From an uncultured Verrucomicrobiota bacterium (lineage in GTDB: Bacteria; Verrucomicrobiota; Verrucomicrobiia; Limisphaerales; UBA9464), in contig CAIMMI010000124.1 of the NCBI GenBank assembly GCA_903842505.1, positions 1 to 63,733 of the forward strand: DNA of 63,733 bases, in the 5' to 3' direction. The notes beneath the pieces are model-generated. The model did not search any database. It saw nothing but the letters and a program-made list of their open reading frames with translations, and was not told where the DNA came from. Below, piece by piece: positions 1 through 7,977 of the stretch. The position numbers and the translations under genes were made by a program. The stretch's first letter is position 1. Every line of letters starts with the position of its first letter.

Positions 1-114
1 CCACGCGGCGGAAGGGCGATTCGCAGCGCCGGGCGTGGTTGGGTGTAGTTCATCCCAATCCACGGGATCCAGCGCCGGGAGTGGCGAAAGACTTCCGGGA
101 AGGACCGGTTCTGT

Positions 115-205
115 CGCCCCGCTGGGGCTGGGGAGGCACAACCCACGTCCACCTACGGCTCACGCCCTGAGCTGCGGTCTCTCGGCCCTCCGGGCCTGCG
201 CCGCT
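115..205. repeat. Palindrome-containing intergenic sequence, probable interspersed repeat
   Basis: The first 267 bp hold no convincing gene. This stretch contains two compact palindromes, CCCC-GCT-GGGG near 119-129 and GGCCC-TCC-GGGCC near 184-196. It resembles the intergenic repeats seen elsewhere in this window, but no second copy of this exact sequence is visible here, so calling it a repeat is inference. Confidence 0.35.
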
Positions 206-267
206 CCCGTGTGTTTTCCACCGCCAGTCCCTTTGAGGTTTTCCGCTTCCGGTGGATGCTTGGGACC

Positions 268-1539
268 ATGGACTGGAGCGATGGGGTGTTCCCGACAACG
301 CGGGAGGGTGCGCTGGCACGGTGGGCGGAGTTCCTGCCGCGGGCCGGCGCATACGGTTCCCTTCGAAACCGCGTTGAGCCGGGCCATCCTCACGTCAGTC
401 GGCTTTCCCCGGCGATCCGCGGTCGGCTCGTGACGACGTCGGAGTTGGTGGAATCGCTGTTCGCCGCGCATCCGTTCGGTCGCGTGGAGAAGCTCGTCCA
501 GGAACTCCTCTGGCGGGACTACTGGAAGGGCTGGCTCGAGATGCGGCCCAGCATCTGGACCACGTATCGCCGGGAGCTGGACCCTCTGAAGCGCCACGGC
601 GACCCGGCAATCCTCGAACGCGCCGCCGAAGTCATGGCCGGCCGCGGCGGCATTGCTGTCATGGATCGGTTTGCGCGGGAACTCATCGAAACCGGATACC
701 TCCACAACCACGCCCGCATGTGGTGGGCGGGTTACTGGATCCATATTGAGCGGTTGCCGTGGGAACTCGGCGCCGACTTCTTCTATCGCCACCTTCTCGA
801 TGCCGACCCGGCGAGCAATACGCTCGGCTGGCGTTGGGTGGCGGGATTGCAGACGCGTGGCAAGGCCTACCTCCCGCGCCGATCGAACCTGGAGAAGTAC
901 TGTGCGCCCGCCTGGCTTGCAGATACCACGGGCCTCGATCGCCTCGACGATGACGTCGTCCGCATCCTCGAGCTTCCCTGGCAGGCTCATCCGCCCTGCC
1001 AGCCGTGGCGGCCTCTTCCGGAGCGACCTGAACTGCCCGAAGGACGCTGGGGCCTTTGGATCCACGGCGAGGACCTGACGCCCGAGTTGTCGGCGTTGGG
1101 AGGTCTCCACCCGGAATGTGTGCTGACCGTCCTCGACGAACCGTTGATGCGCACGCTCGGCCTCTCCGAGGCTCGCGTGGCCTACATCCGCGATCCCCTG
1201 GCCGATGCGCGGACCCGGGCGGCCGCGCACTTCGGCTGTCCTGTCGAGCAGCGGGCCCAGGGAGGATTCGCGGCGCATCTGACTGCCGTCGCGCGCGAGC
1301 GCCGCCTCGATGGATGGATCGCCATGCGTCCCGCCGTCGGACCCCTGGGCGATGCGATGGAGGGCATCGAGTCAGCGCTCGGGAGCGAAGGCCTGCGGAT
1401 CCATTGGTGCCGACGGCGCTGGGATGAACTGCGCTGGCCGCGGGCTTCCTCTGGGTTCTTCGGCTTCTGGGAGAAGGTTCGCGAACGACTTTCCGAGGGC
1501 GTCCGGACGGATCCTTCCCAGGGACTTCTTCCCCTGTGA
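268..1539 (+). CDS. Photolyase/cryptochrome-like FAD-binding protein with C-terminal alpha/beta domain
   Basis: About 423 aa. The N-terminal part carries the FAD-binding helical domain of the photolyase/cryptochrome family: residues near 140-205 contain YLHNHARMWWAGYW, DADPASNTLGWRWVAG and a KAYLPRRSNLEKYC stretch, all typical of the flavin pocket. Usually an alpha/beta antenna domain comes before this region. Here almost nothing precedes it, and a roughly 140-residue alpha/beta-looking domain (GLWIHGEDLTPE through a terminal RRRWDELRWPRASSGFFGFW) follows instead. The gene overlaps the next photolyase by four bases (GTGA), so the two are probably co-translated. The start at 268 is one of three close ATGs (211 and 256 are the others); 268 begins nearest the conserved part. 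Light-dependent repair or photoreception is inferred from family only. Confidence 0.75.
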   Translation: MDWSDGVFPTTREGALARWAEFLPRAGAYGSLRNRVEPGHPHVSRLSPAIRGRLVTTSELVESLFAAHPFGRVEKLVQELLWRDYWKGWLEMRPSIWTTYRRELDPLKRHGDPAILERAAEVMAGRGGIAVMDRFARELIETGYLHNHARMWWAGYWIHIERLPWELGADFFYRHLLDADPASNTLGWRWVAGLQTRGKAYLPRRSNLEKYCAPAWLADTTGLDRLDDDVVRILELPWQAHPPCQPWRPLPERPELPEGRWGLWIHGEDLTPELSALGGLHPECVLTVLDEPLMRTLGLSEARVAYIRDPLADARTRAAAHFGCPVEQRAQGGFAAHLTAVARERRLDGWIAMRPAVGPLGDAMEGIESALGSEGLRIHWCRRRWDELRWPRASSGFFGFWEKVRERLSEGVRTDPSQGLLPL

Positions 1540-3167
1540 AGCCGGCGAATTCTCCATCGCGCGAACCCTGGCAGGTGGTCTGGTTCAAGCGCGACCTCCG
1601 CATCCGGGATCATGCTCCGCTCTGCCAGGCCGCGGCGAACGGCCCGGTCCTGGGTCTCTACCTCTATGAGCCCGAGCTGCTGTCCTCCCCGGAATGGGAT
1701 CCGACGCATTCGCAGTTCATCGCGGAGGCCCTGCGGGAACTGGCGCGCGAACTCGCAGCCCGCGGGGGCCGGCTACTCCTGCGCCGCGGCGAGGCTGTCG
1801 AACAATTGGAACGGCTCCATCGCGAGATCGGATTCAACAGCCTTTGGTCCCATGAGGAGACTGGGAACCGGATTACCTTCGACCGCGACCTTCGCGTCGG
1901 CCGCTGGTGCCGTGACCGGGGCGTGCGTTGGGTGGAAATCCGGCAGGACGGCGTGATCCGCCGGCTGCGTTCCCGCGACGGCTGGGCTGAGCGCTGGAAC
2001 GGGACCATGGGGACCCGTGCGTTTGAGGCCCCGGGTTCCCTCGGCGGCGGCAAGGGCGACTCGCTGGAATGCGACGGGATCCTGGGTCCCGAGTCCCTTG
2101 GATTGGGTTCCGTGAACGCGGTGGAGCTTCAACTCGGCGGCGAGTCGACGGCGTGGGAAACGCTGGGGAGCTTTCTCCAGTCACGCGGTGCCGGTTATCG
2201 CAGCGACATGTCGAGCCCGGTCACCGCCTGGACCGGATGCTCGCGTCTGAGTCCGTACCTCGCGTGGGGCTGTATCTCGATGCGGACCGTGCATCAGGCG
2301 GCCACGCAGCGACTCGAGTCCCTGCGCATGGAGCGGACCGCAGGACGTGCGTTCGACCCGCGCTGGTCCGGGGCGCTCGCGAGCTTCCAGGCGCGGCTGC
2401 GTTGGCACTGCCACTTCATGCAGAAGCTCGAGGACGAACCGCGTATCGAGTTCGAGAACTTCAGCCGGGTGTATGACGGCCTCCGGGAAGAATTCACGGT
2501 GTCGGATCCAGGTCAGGAACGGCTTGCGGCGTGGTGCGCTGGACGCACGGGGTTTCCCATGGTCGACGCCTGCATGCGCGCGGTACGCGCGACGGGTTGG
2601 CTGAACTTCCGGATGCGCGCCATGGTGGTCAGCGTGGCCAGCTACCATCTCTGGCTGCACTGGCGTCCGACCGCCCTGTACCTCGCCCGGTGCTTCCTCG
2701 ACTTCGAGCCGGGAATCCATTTCAGCCAGTTCCAGATGCAGAGCGGCACCACCGGCATCAACACGCTCCGCATCTATTCGCCCGCACGCCAGGTCATCGA
2801 CCAGGACCCGCACGGCGTCTTCATCCGACGCTGGGTTCCGGAGCTGGCGGATGTTCCCGACACCTTCCTTCCTGAGCCTTGGCGCATGAGCCTCTCCCAG
2901 CAGGAATCGTCCGGTTGCGTCCTCGGCGTCGACTACCCGCGGCCGATCGTCGACGACCGGAAGGCTGTCGCCCTCGCCAAGGAACGCCTGTACGCCATCC
3001 GCCAAAGCGCCGGGGCACGCGACGACGCCCGTCGGGTCGTACAACGCCACGGCAGCCGCAAGCGAGGCCACTTCCGCGGCGCTGACCACGAACTCCTCTT
3101 CCGCGAACAACTCCTCCGCGAAGGTCCTTCGGAGGAGCCGGGCCTCATGCAGCCAGAGTTGTTTTGA
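1536..3167 (+). CDS. Deoxyribodipyrimidine photolyase/cryptochrome family protein
   Basis: 543 aa in standard photolyase order. An N-terminal alpha/beta antenna domain begins with QVVWFKRDLRIRDHAPL (about residues 12-28). It is followed by the FAD-binding helical domain with TAWTGCSRLSPYLAWGCIS (near 228-246), GFPMVDACMRAVRATGWLNFR (near 338-358) and an FQMQSGTTGINTLRIYSP stretch. Members repair UV pyrimidine dimers with blue light or act as light sensors; sequence alone does not separate these. The start is GTG at 1536, overlapping the upstream photolyase stop. The C-terminus has a basic, Glu-rich tail of about 60 residues after the conserved core. Confidence 0.85.
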   Translation: MKPANSPSREPWQVVWFKRDLRIRDHAPLCQAAANGPVLGLYLYEPELLSSPEWDPTHSQFIAEALRELARELAARGGRLLLRRGEAVEQLERLHREIGFNSLWSHEETGNRITFDRDLRVGRWCRDRGVRWVEIRQDGVIRRLRSRDGWAERWNGTMGTRAFEAPGSLGGGKGDSLECDGILGPESLGLGSVNAVELQLGGESTAWETLGSFLQSRGAGYRSDMSSPVTAWTGCSRLSPYLAWGCISMRTVHQAATQRLESLRMERTAGRAFDPRWSGALASFQARLRWHCHFMQKLEDEPRIEFENFSRVYDGLREEFTVSDPGQERLAAWCAGRTGFPMVDACMRAVRATGWLNFRMRAMVVSVASYHLWLHWRPTALYLARCFLDFEPGIHFSQFQMQSGTTGINTLRIYSPARQVIDQDPHGVFIRRWVPELADVPDTFLPEPWRMSLSQQESSGCVLGVDYPRPIVDDRKAVALAKERLYAIRQSAGARDDARRVVQRHGSRKRGHFRGADHELLFREQLLREGPSEEPGLMQPELF

Positions 3168-3244
3168 GGGGAGGGAATCTTCGCACCCCCTTTGTCTCCA
3201 ACCCAGCGTGGACATCGGGAGCGTCTTGGGGGAGAAGTTCCCCC

Positions 3245-3760
3245 ATGTCTCCGAACTCATCCTCCGGCTGGTCTTCGCAACCCGCTGTCTTTCGACCGGA
3301 AGGCGCACCGGCGATCGCCGCTGCCGGGGATACCTATCGCATGATGGTCGACGGACGGCATACAGGCGGCCAGTTCACGTTGATCGAGATCCGGGTGCTG
3401 CCCGGGGGTGGACCGCCACCGCACGTCCATCGTCGGGAGGACGAGACGTTCTTCGTGATCGAAGGCGATCTCCAATTGTGGGTGGATGGGAAGACGATCG
3501 ATGCGCCCGCCGGGACCTGTGTTTTTGCGCCGCGCGGCATTCCCCATCGGTTCACCAATGCTTCCAGCAAGCCGACCCGCTTCCTGCTGATCGCGAGCCC
3601 GTCTGGATTCGAGGATTTCCTGCAATCATTCGCCACGCCGGTAGCGTCGTTGGAATCCACGCCGCCGCCGGTGACGCCGGAGTTGATCCAGACCCTGCTG
3701 GCCGTCGCCCCGAAGTACGGCATCGAGATCCTGCCGCCCCCGTCGGGCCACGCGCACTGA
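3245..3760 (+). CDS. Cupin-domain protein
   Basis: 171 aa. A single cupin barrel is recognisable. The first motif is GGGPPPHVHRREDETFFVIEG, with the metal-ligand pattern HxH...E. The second is PAGTCVFAPRGIPHRFTN, with the terminal His. Such proteins bind a metal and act as small-molecule oxygenases, isomerases or binding proteins; the substrate cannot be read from the sequence. The start at 3245 has a purine-rich GGGGGAGAAG upstream. An in-frame extension to 3164 lacks conservation and was not used. It lies 77 bp after the photolyase pair. Confidence 0.8.
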   Translation: MSPNSSSGWSSQPAVFRPEGAPAIAAAGDTYRMMVDGRHTGGQFTLIEIRVLPGGGPPPHVHRREDETFFVIEGDLQLWVDGKTIDAPAGTCVFAPRGIPHRFTNASSKPTRFLLIASPSGFEDFLQSFATPVASLESTPPPVTPELIQTLLAVAPKYGIEILPPPSGHAH

Positions 3761-3762
3761 GC

Positions 3763-3943
3763 CGGCTCGTGGGGACACTCGCCCCACCGGCGATGAGCAT
3801 CGAGGGGTGGGGCGAGACTCCGTCGAGCCGCTCCAGAGTTCGAAGTTTTCAGTTTCAAGTTTCAAGCACCCGACCGGCCTTCAAACTTGAATCTTGAAAC
3901 TCGGGACTCCTTCCCGGCTCGTGGGGACACTCGCTCCACCGGC
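3763..3943. repeat. Interspersed repeat family A, copy 1
   Basis: Contains the block TTCGAAGTTTTCAGTTTCAAG, a mirrored TTGAATCTTGAAAC block, and two copies of CGGCTCGTGGGGACACTCGC (3765 and 3916). The same arrangement, in the same orientation, recurs near 15235-15342 and 28495-28655. Confidence 0.8.
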
Positions 3944-3953
3944 CCGCTTCCAC

Positions 3954-5420
3954 CTATTGCATGGCGGCGAGGAGTTCGGCGAGGGGGACGACGGCGAAGC
4001 TGGTGGCGGAGTCGCTCATGGCATACGGGATGATGAGCTGCTCGCCGTGCAGGATGGCGCCGCAGGTATAGACCACGTTGGGCACATATCCTTCGCGTTC
4101 GGATTCGTTGGGGCGAAGGAGCGGTTCGCGAAGTCGGCCGATCACGATACTGGGGTCGTTGAGGTCGAGGAGGAACGCGCCGAGGCAGTACTTGCGCATG
4201 GCGCCCACCCCGTGGCTGAGGACGACCCAGCCGGCCGGGGTCTCGATGGGGGAGCCGCAGTTGCCCAGCTTGACGAACTCCCACGGCTGGTCTGGGGAGA
4301 GCAGGACCTTGGGTGACTGCCAGTACAGCAGGCTGTCCGAGAACATCAGCAGGATGTTCTCGTCGTCCTGACGGGAGAGCATGGCATAGCGGCCATTGAT
4401 CCTGCGTGGGAACAGGGCCATGCCCTTGTTCTGGACCGCAGGGCCGCTGAGGGAGCGGAATCGGAACCGGAGGAAATCAGACGTTTCCAGCAGCTGGGGC
4501 TGGATGGACTTGCCGTCGTAAGCGGTATAGGTGGCGTAGTAAACCGACGTCCCGTCGTCGTTGTGGAACTGGACGAATCGGGCGTCTTCAATGCCATTGC
4601 TTTGGCTGGGGGCGGCGGGGAAGAGGATCCGCTGGGACAGGAGGCTGGTGGCGGGGAAGAGGACCTCGAAGTTCGATTCGGCGAGCATGAGGATGCCGCG
4701 GGCGGCCCACACGGCGGTGGCGTCCGAGGTTTCGGTGAGACCCGACGCGAGGAGTACCTGATGGAGTTCCTTCAGGGTGAAATCCTCGTGGAGCTTGTCG
4801 AGGACGCGCCTGCAGAACTCATTCTGCACGCCGGACTCCTCGAGTCGGTGGGTGAAGAGCGCCTTGGCATAGGCGACGGTGCTGACCCGTTCCGGTTCCA
4901 TGACGAAGGGCACATCCGGAACGAGGGATATCCGCTGGTCCCGGTTGAGGACCCCGGTGCGGAAGGTGATGGACGAGATGTGGCCCTCGCCGGTGGCCCG
5001 CAGGCTGAGGATGAAGCGCAGGGAACCTTCCGCCAGGCCGGATTGGTCGGGATGCGGAACGATCGACGGATTGAAGAGCGCGGCGGATTCGATGGAGTAC
5101 TCGTTGGTGAAGTAGGCGCCCAGAAGGAGCTGCCGCTCCGCGGACGGGGTGGCGCCAGGTTCCAGGTGGATCTTCAACTGCTCGTATCGGGTGCGGAAGG
5201 TCTCTTCCACCTGCACGTGGCGGTCGGCGAACGCGCCGAGGACGCCGCGAAGCGAGTCGGCAACCTCCTCCTCGGGCAGCGCCATCACCCGGGCGACGAT
5301 CCGGCGGGAGATGTCATCGGACGACGGGCGGAACGGCCGCATGAGGACCCGCGAGCGGTTGGGGAGGAGGGTGGGCCCGATGCGTCTGGCGTTGAGGAGG
5401 GAGGGCTGGGGAGCATTCAT
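3954..5420 (-). CDS. Glycoside hydrolase family 130-like protein (glycoside phosphorylase)
   Basis: 488 aa. The central and C-terminal part has the five-bladed propeller signatures of GH130: GIEDARFV near residue 280, NKGMALFPRRINGRYAMLSRQD near 335-356, a GSPIETPAGWVVLSHGVG segment near 395 and YVPNVVYTCGAI near 450. Characterised GH130 enzymes phosphorolyse beta-mannosides such as mannosyl-glucose and mannobiose, and some are hydrolases. The N-terminal 100 residues resemble the longer GH130 subgroup. No signal peptide is seen, so action is probably cytoplasmic. It lies 31 bp downstream of the glycosyltransferase gene on the same strand, so the two probably form an operon handling a mannose-type glycan. 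Confidence 0.82.
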   Translation of the reverse strand: MNAPQPSLLNARRIGPTLLPNRSRVLMRPFRPSSDDISRRIVARVMALPEEEVADSLRGVLGAFADRHVQVEETFRTRYEQLKIHLEPGATPSAERQLLLGAYFTNEYSIESAALFNPSIVPHPDQSGLAEGSLRFILSLRATGEGHISSITFRTGVLNRDQRISLVPDVPFVMEPERVSTVAYAKALFTHRLEESGVQNEFCRRVLDKLHEDFTLKELHQVLLASGLTETSDATAVWAARGILMLAESNFEVLFPATSLLSQRILFPAAPSQSNGIEDARFVQFHNDDGTSVYYATYTAYDGKSIQPQLLETSDFLRFRFRSLSGPAVQNKGMALFPRRINGRYAMLSRQDDENILLMFSDSLLYWQSPKVLLSPDQPWEFVKLGNCGSPIETPAGWVVLSHGVGAMRKYCLGAFLLDLNDPSIVIGRLREPLLRPNESEREGYVPNVVYTCGAILHGEQLIIPYAMSDSATSFAVVPLAELLAAMQ

Positions 5421-5451
5421 GGGGCCGTGGGATGGGAAGGTTGGAGGGAGG

Positions 5452-7734
5452 CTAGCTGGACGCGGGATCGCGGAAGCTGGTCAGGGAGTTTTGCAGCGAC
5501 TGCATCTCGGCGAGAGCGAGCAGGAAGGCGAGGGTGGATTCGGCACCCTGGTTCTGGCTCAGGCGGTCCATGTGGAGGCCGTCGCGACAGCCGCCGGTGG
5601 TGGAATCGTAGACGGACAGACCGAGGTCGTTCCGGCCGAGGAACCATTCGAACGCGCGGCCCGCTTCGGCCACCCAGAACGGATCTCCCGTGGCCCGGTG
5701 CGCCTCGATACACGCGGACACGGTGACCTGGGCTTCGATGGGTTGCTGGTCGAAGACGGCCCGCTCCTGGCCACGACGATAGAATCCGTTGGAACCGATG
5801 GGGCGGAAGGATCCGGCCTCGGAGGTCTGGATGCCGACGAGCCAGCGGAGGGTGCGCAGGCCGAGTTCCAGCATGGGTTCGTGGCCGAGGCAGCGGCCGT
5901 TGAGGATCATGGCGTGCGGGAGGCGCGCGTTGGCGTAGGAGACGGATTCCTCGAACCAGGTCCATTCCTCGGTGGCGGCGTCGGCGTACCGCTGGACGAG
6001 TTTGGCAGAGAGGGTTTCGCGGATCTGGCTGGCCCGGCGGTCCCCACCAAACCGGCGCAGGTATTCGTCGATGCCGATGAGCGTGTAGGCCCAGGCGCGG
6101 GGCGATGCGAACCCCGCGGCGACCGGCAGGGCGCGCTCGAAGAGTTCTGCCGCCAGCATCTGGAAGCGGCCGTGTCCGGCCTGCGAGACGCAGAGTCCGA
6201 GCGCCCAGAGTGCGTGGCCTTGGCAATCTTCGGAACCGATCTCCTCGAGCCAGTTCCGTCCGAAGCCCATGAAGTTCCGGAACCGCCCGGTTCGCCGGTC
6301 GAAGGCGTGGTTCACGAACGCCATGTAGGTGGCGGCATGGGATTTCAGGAGCGGGGAATCGTTGCCCAACTGCTGCAGCATCAGCACGAGCATCAGCGCG
6401 CGTGCGTTGTCGTCGGTGCAGTAACCCTCGGAGAAGTTCGGCACCGTGAAGGACGCGTGCTGGAAGATCCCGGTGGAGTCCGTCATGCGGAACAGGTGGT
6501 CCAACTTGAGCGTCGGCAGCTGGCCTGGCGTTTCGTCGAGCGTCTTGATGGGCGACGCCTTGCGGCCGATGAAGCTGTGGTCGTGGCGTGCGCGGACGAA
6601 GGACTCACCGTAGTGCTGCGCGCAGCGTTGCCAGATCATCTCGCGTCCGAGGCGGTAGGCCTGCTTGCGCATGGCGTGGCGGGTGGCGTCGTCGCGGAGA
6701 AGATCAATCACGGCGGTCGCAATGGACTGGGGATCACGAAACGGAACGAGCCGTCCGCGATCGTCGGCCAGGAGTTCCGTGGCGTGCCAGTAGGGCGTGG
6801 ACACCACGGCGTTTCCGGCCCCGAACGCATACGCCAGCGTGCCGGACGTGATCTGGGTCTCGGTGAGGTAGGGCGTGAGGTAGATGTCCGCGGCACCGAT
6901 GAAGCGCATGAGTTCGCCGAGTTCAACGAACCGGTTGAAGAAGACGACGTGGCGACGGACGTCGAGGTCCCGGGCGAGGCGTTCCAGGCCCAACCGGTAG
7001 GCCTCGCCCTCATCGCGCAGGAGGTTCGGATGGGTCTGGCCCACGACGATGTAAACGACGTTGGGGAATTCCCGGATGATCTCCGGCAGGGCGCGCAGGG
7101 CGTACTCGATTCCCTTGTTGGGCGAGAGCAGCCCGAACGTGAGCAGCACTTGTTTGCCGACGACCCCGAACTCGTCCTTGAAGTAGTTCGGATCGGCGAA
7201 CGGCATGTCCGGGATGCCGTGGGCGATCAGGTCGATCTTGGCCGGCGGCGCCTGGTAGACCTCGCGCAGGAACTCCGAGCCCCGTTCGGTCATGACGACC
7301 AATCGGGTCGAGAGCCGGATCAGATCCCGCATGACGCGGCGCTGGTCCGGGTTGGGCTCGCGCAGGATCGTGTGAAGGGTCGTGACGATCGGCATCTGCA
7401 GTTCGCGCAGAAGGGCGAGCAGATGGCTTCCGGCGGGACCACCGTAGATCCCGAACTCGTGCTGCACGCACACGAGGTCCACGTTGGTGATGTTCAGGAA
7501 ATCCGCCGCCCGGAGGTAGGACGGCAGTTCCTGTTCGGCGATTTCGAACCGGACTTCCGGCGGGTATTCGTAGCCGCCGGCGACGTCGTTGACCGGGACG
7601 ACCGGGCACTGCATTTCGGGGAAGGCCTTTGCCATCGCGCAGCGCAGGTCCGTGGTGAACGTTGCCAGGCCGCACTTGCGGGGAAGGTAGTCGCCGATGA
7701 AGGCGACCTTCTGGATCGAGCTGAGATCGGGCAT
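5452..7734 (-). CDS. GT4 glycosyltransferase fused to an alpha/alpha-toroid-like C-terminal domain
   Basis: 760 aa. Residues 1 to about 390 are a GT-B fold family 4 glycosyltransferase: an N-terminal GDYLPRKCGLATFT loop, LLTFGLLSPNKGIEYALRALP at the start of the nucleotide-binding half, and TETQITSGTLAYAFGAGNAVVSTPYWHA in the donor-sugar region. Residues about 410-755 are a second domain with repeated helical motifs (SEGYCTDDNARALMLVL, EDCQGHALWALG, FEESVSYANARLPHAMI, FDQQPIEAQVTVSACIEAH) like (alpha/alpha)6 glycosidase toroids. The start at 7734 matches the GT4 N-terminus; the frame is open further upstream but without similarity. It is followed by the GH130 gene. The combination suggests assembly and trimming of one glycan; the substrate is unknown. 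Confidence 0.82.
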   Translation of the reverse strand: MPDLSSIQKVAFIGDYLPRKCGLATFTTDLRCAMAKAFPEMQCPVVPVNDVAGGYEYPPEVRFEIAEQELPSYLRAADFLNITNVDLVCVQHEFGIYGGPAGSHLLALLRELQMPIVTTLHTILREPNPDQRRVMRDLIRLSTRLVVMTERGSEFLREVYQAPPAKIDLIAHGIPDMPFADPNYFKDEFGVVGKQVLLTFGLLSPNKGIEYALRALPEIIREFPNVVYIVVGQTHPNLLRDEGEAYRLGLERLARDLDVRRHVVFFNRFVELGELMRFIGAADIYLTPYLTETQITSGTLAYAFGAGNAVVSTPYWHATELLADDRGRLVPFRDPQSIATAVIDLLRDDATRHAMRKQAYRLGREMIWQRCAQHYGESFVRARHDHSFIGRKASPIKTLDETPGQLPTLKLDHLFRMTDSTGIFQHASFTVPNFSEGYCTDDNARALMLVLMLQQLGNDSPLLKSHAATYMAFVNHAFDRRTGRFRNFMGFGRNWLEEIGSEDCQGHALWALGLCVSQAGHGRFQMLAAELFERALPVAAGFASPRAWAYTLIGIDEYLRRFGGDRRASQIRETLSAKLVQRYADAATEEWTWFEESVSYANARLPHAMILNGRCLGHEPMLELGLRTLRWLVGIQTSEAGSFRPIGSNGFYRRGQERAVFDQQPIEAQVTVSACIEAHRATGDPFWVAEAGRAFEWFLGRNDLGLSVYDSTTGGCRDGLHMDRLSQNQGAESTLAFLLALAEMQSLQNSLTSFRDPASS

Positions 7735-7977
7735 GGGAAAGTGGAGGTCCTGGACAGCCGCGTGCCGCCGGAAGCACTCCAATCTCCTGCCCGGGACACC
7801 CTCTCCGCCATGGGGTGTTTCCTGATGGGACCGGCCGACGCGGCGAGAGGTAGGGTGGAACTCTGTCGGGCCTCGTGGGACACTCGACCCATCCCTCGCG
7901 GGACGGGATGCGCCAGGGCCTGTCCCGTCCTGACTCCACGCTCGCGCTTCGGGCAGGATGCGCTCATTGTACAGCCC
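7735..7977. promoter_or_regulatory. Divergent intergenic region with an inverted repeat
   Basis: This 243-bp region separates the divergently transcribed GT4 gene and the large cytochrome c protein, so promoters for both must lie here. A perfect 8-bp inverted repeat, GGACGGGA (7901-7908) and TCCCGTCC (7923-7930), sits about 50 bp before the plus-strand start and could be an operator or hairpin. A TCGTGGGACACTCGACCC fragment resembles repeat family A. No clear -35/-10 pair was found. Confidence 0.4.

Noticed and set aside
4563-5726. Plus-strand 387-codon frame opposite the GH130 gene
   Set aside because: Codon-position shadow of the real gene; biased composition and no motifs.
5149-7977. A 943-codon in-frame extension upstream of the large cytochrome c protein
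   Set aside because: It is antisense to the GT4 and GH130 genes, has low-complexity Gly/Glu/Val composition typical of reverse-frame shadow, and the signal peptide at 7978 marks the true start.
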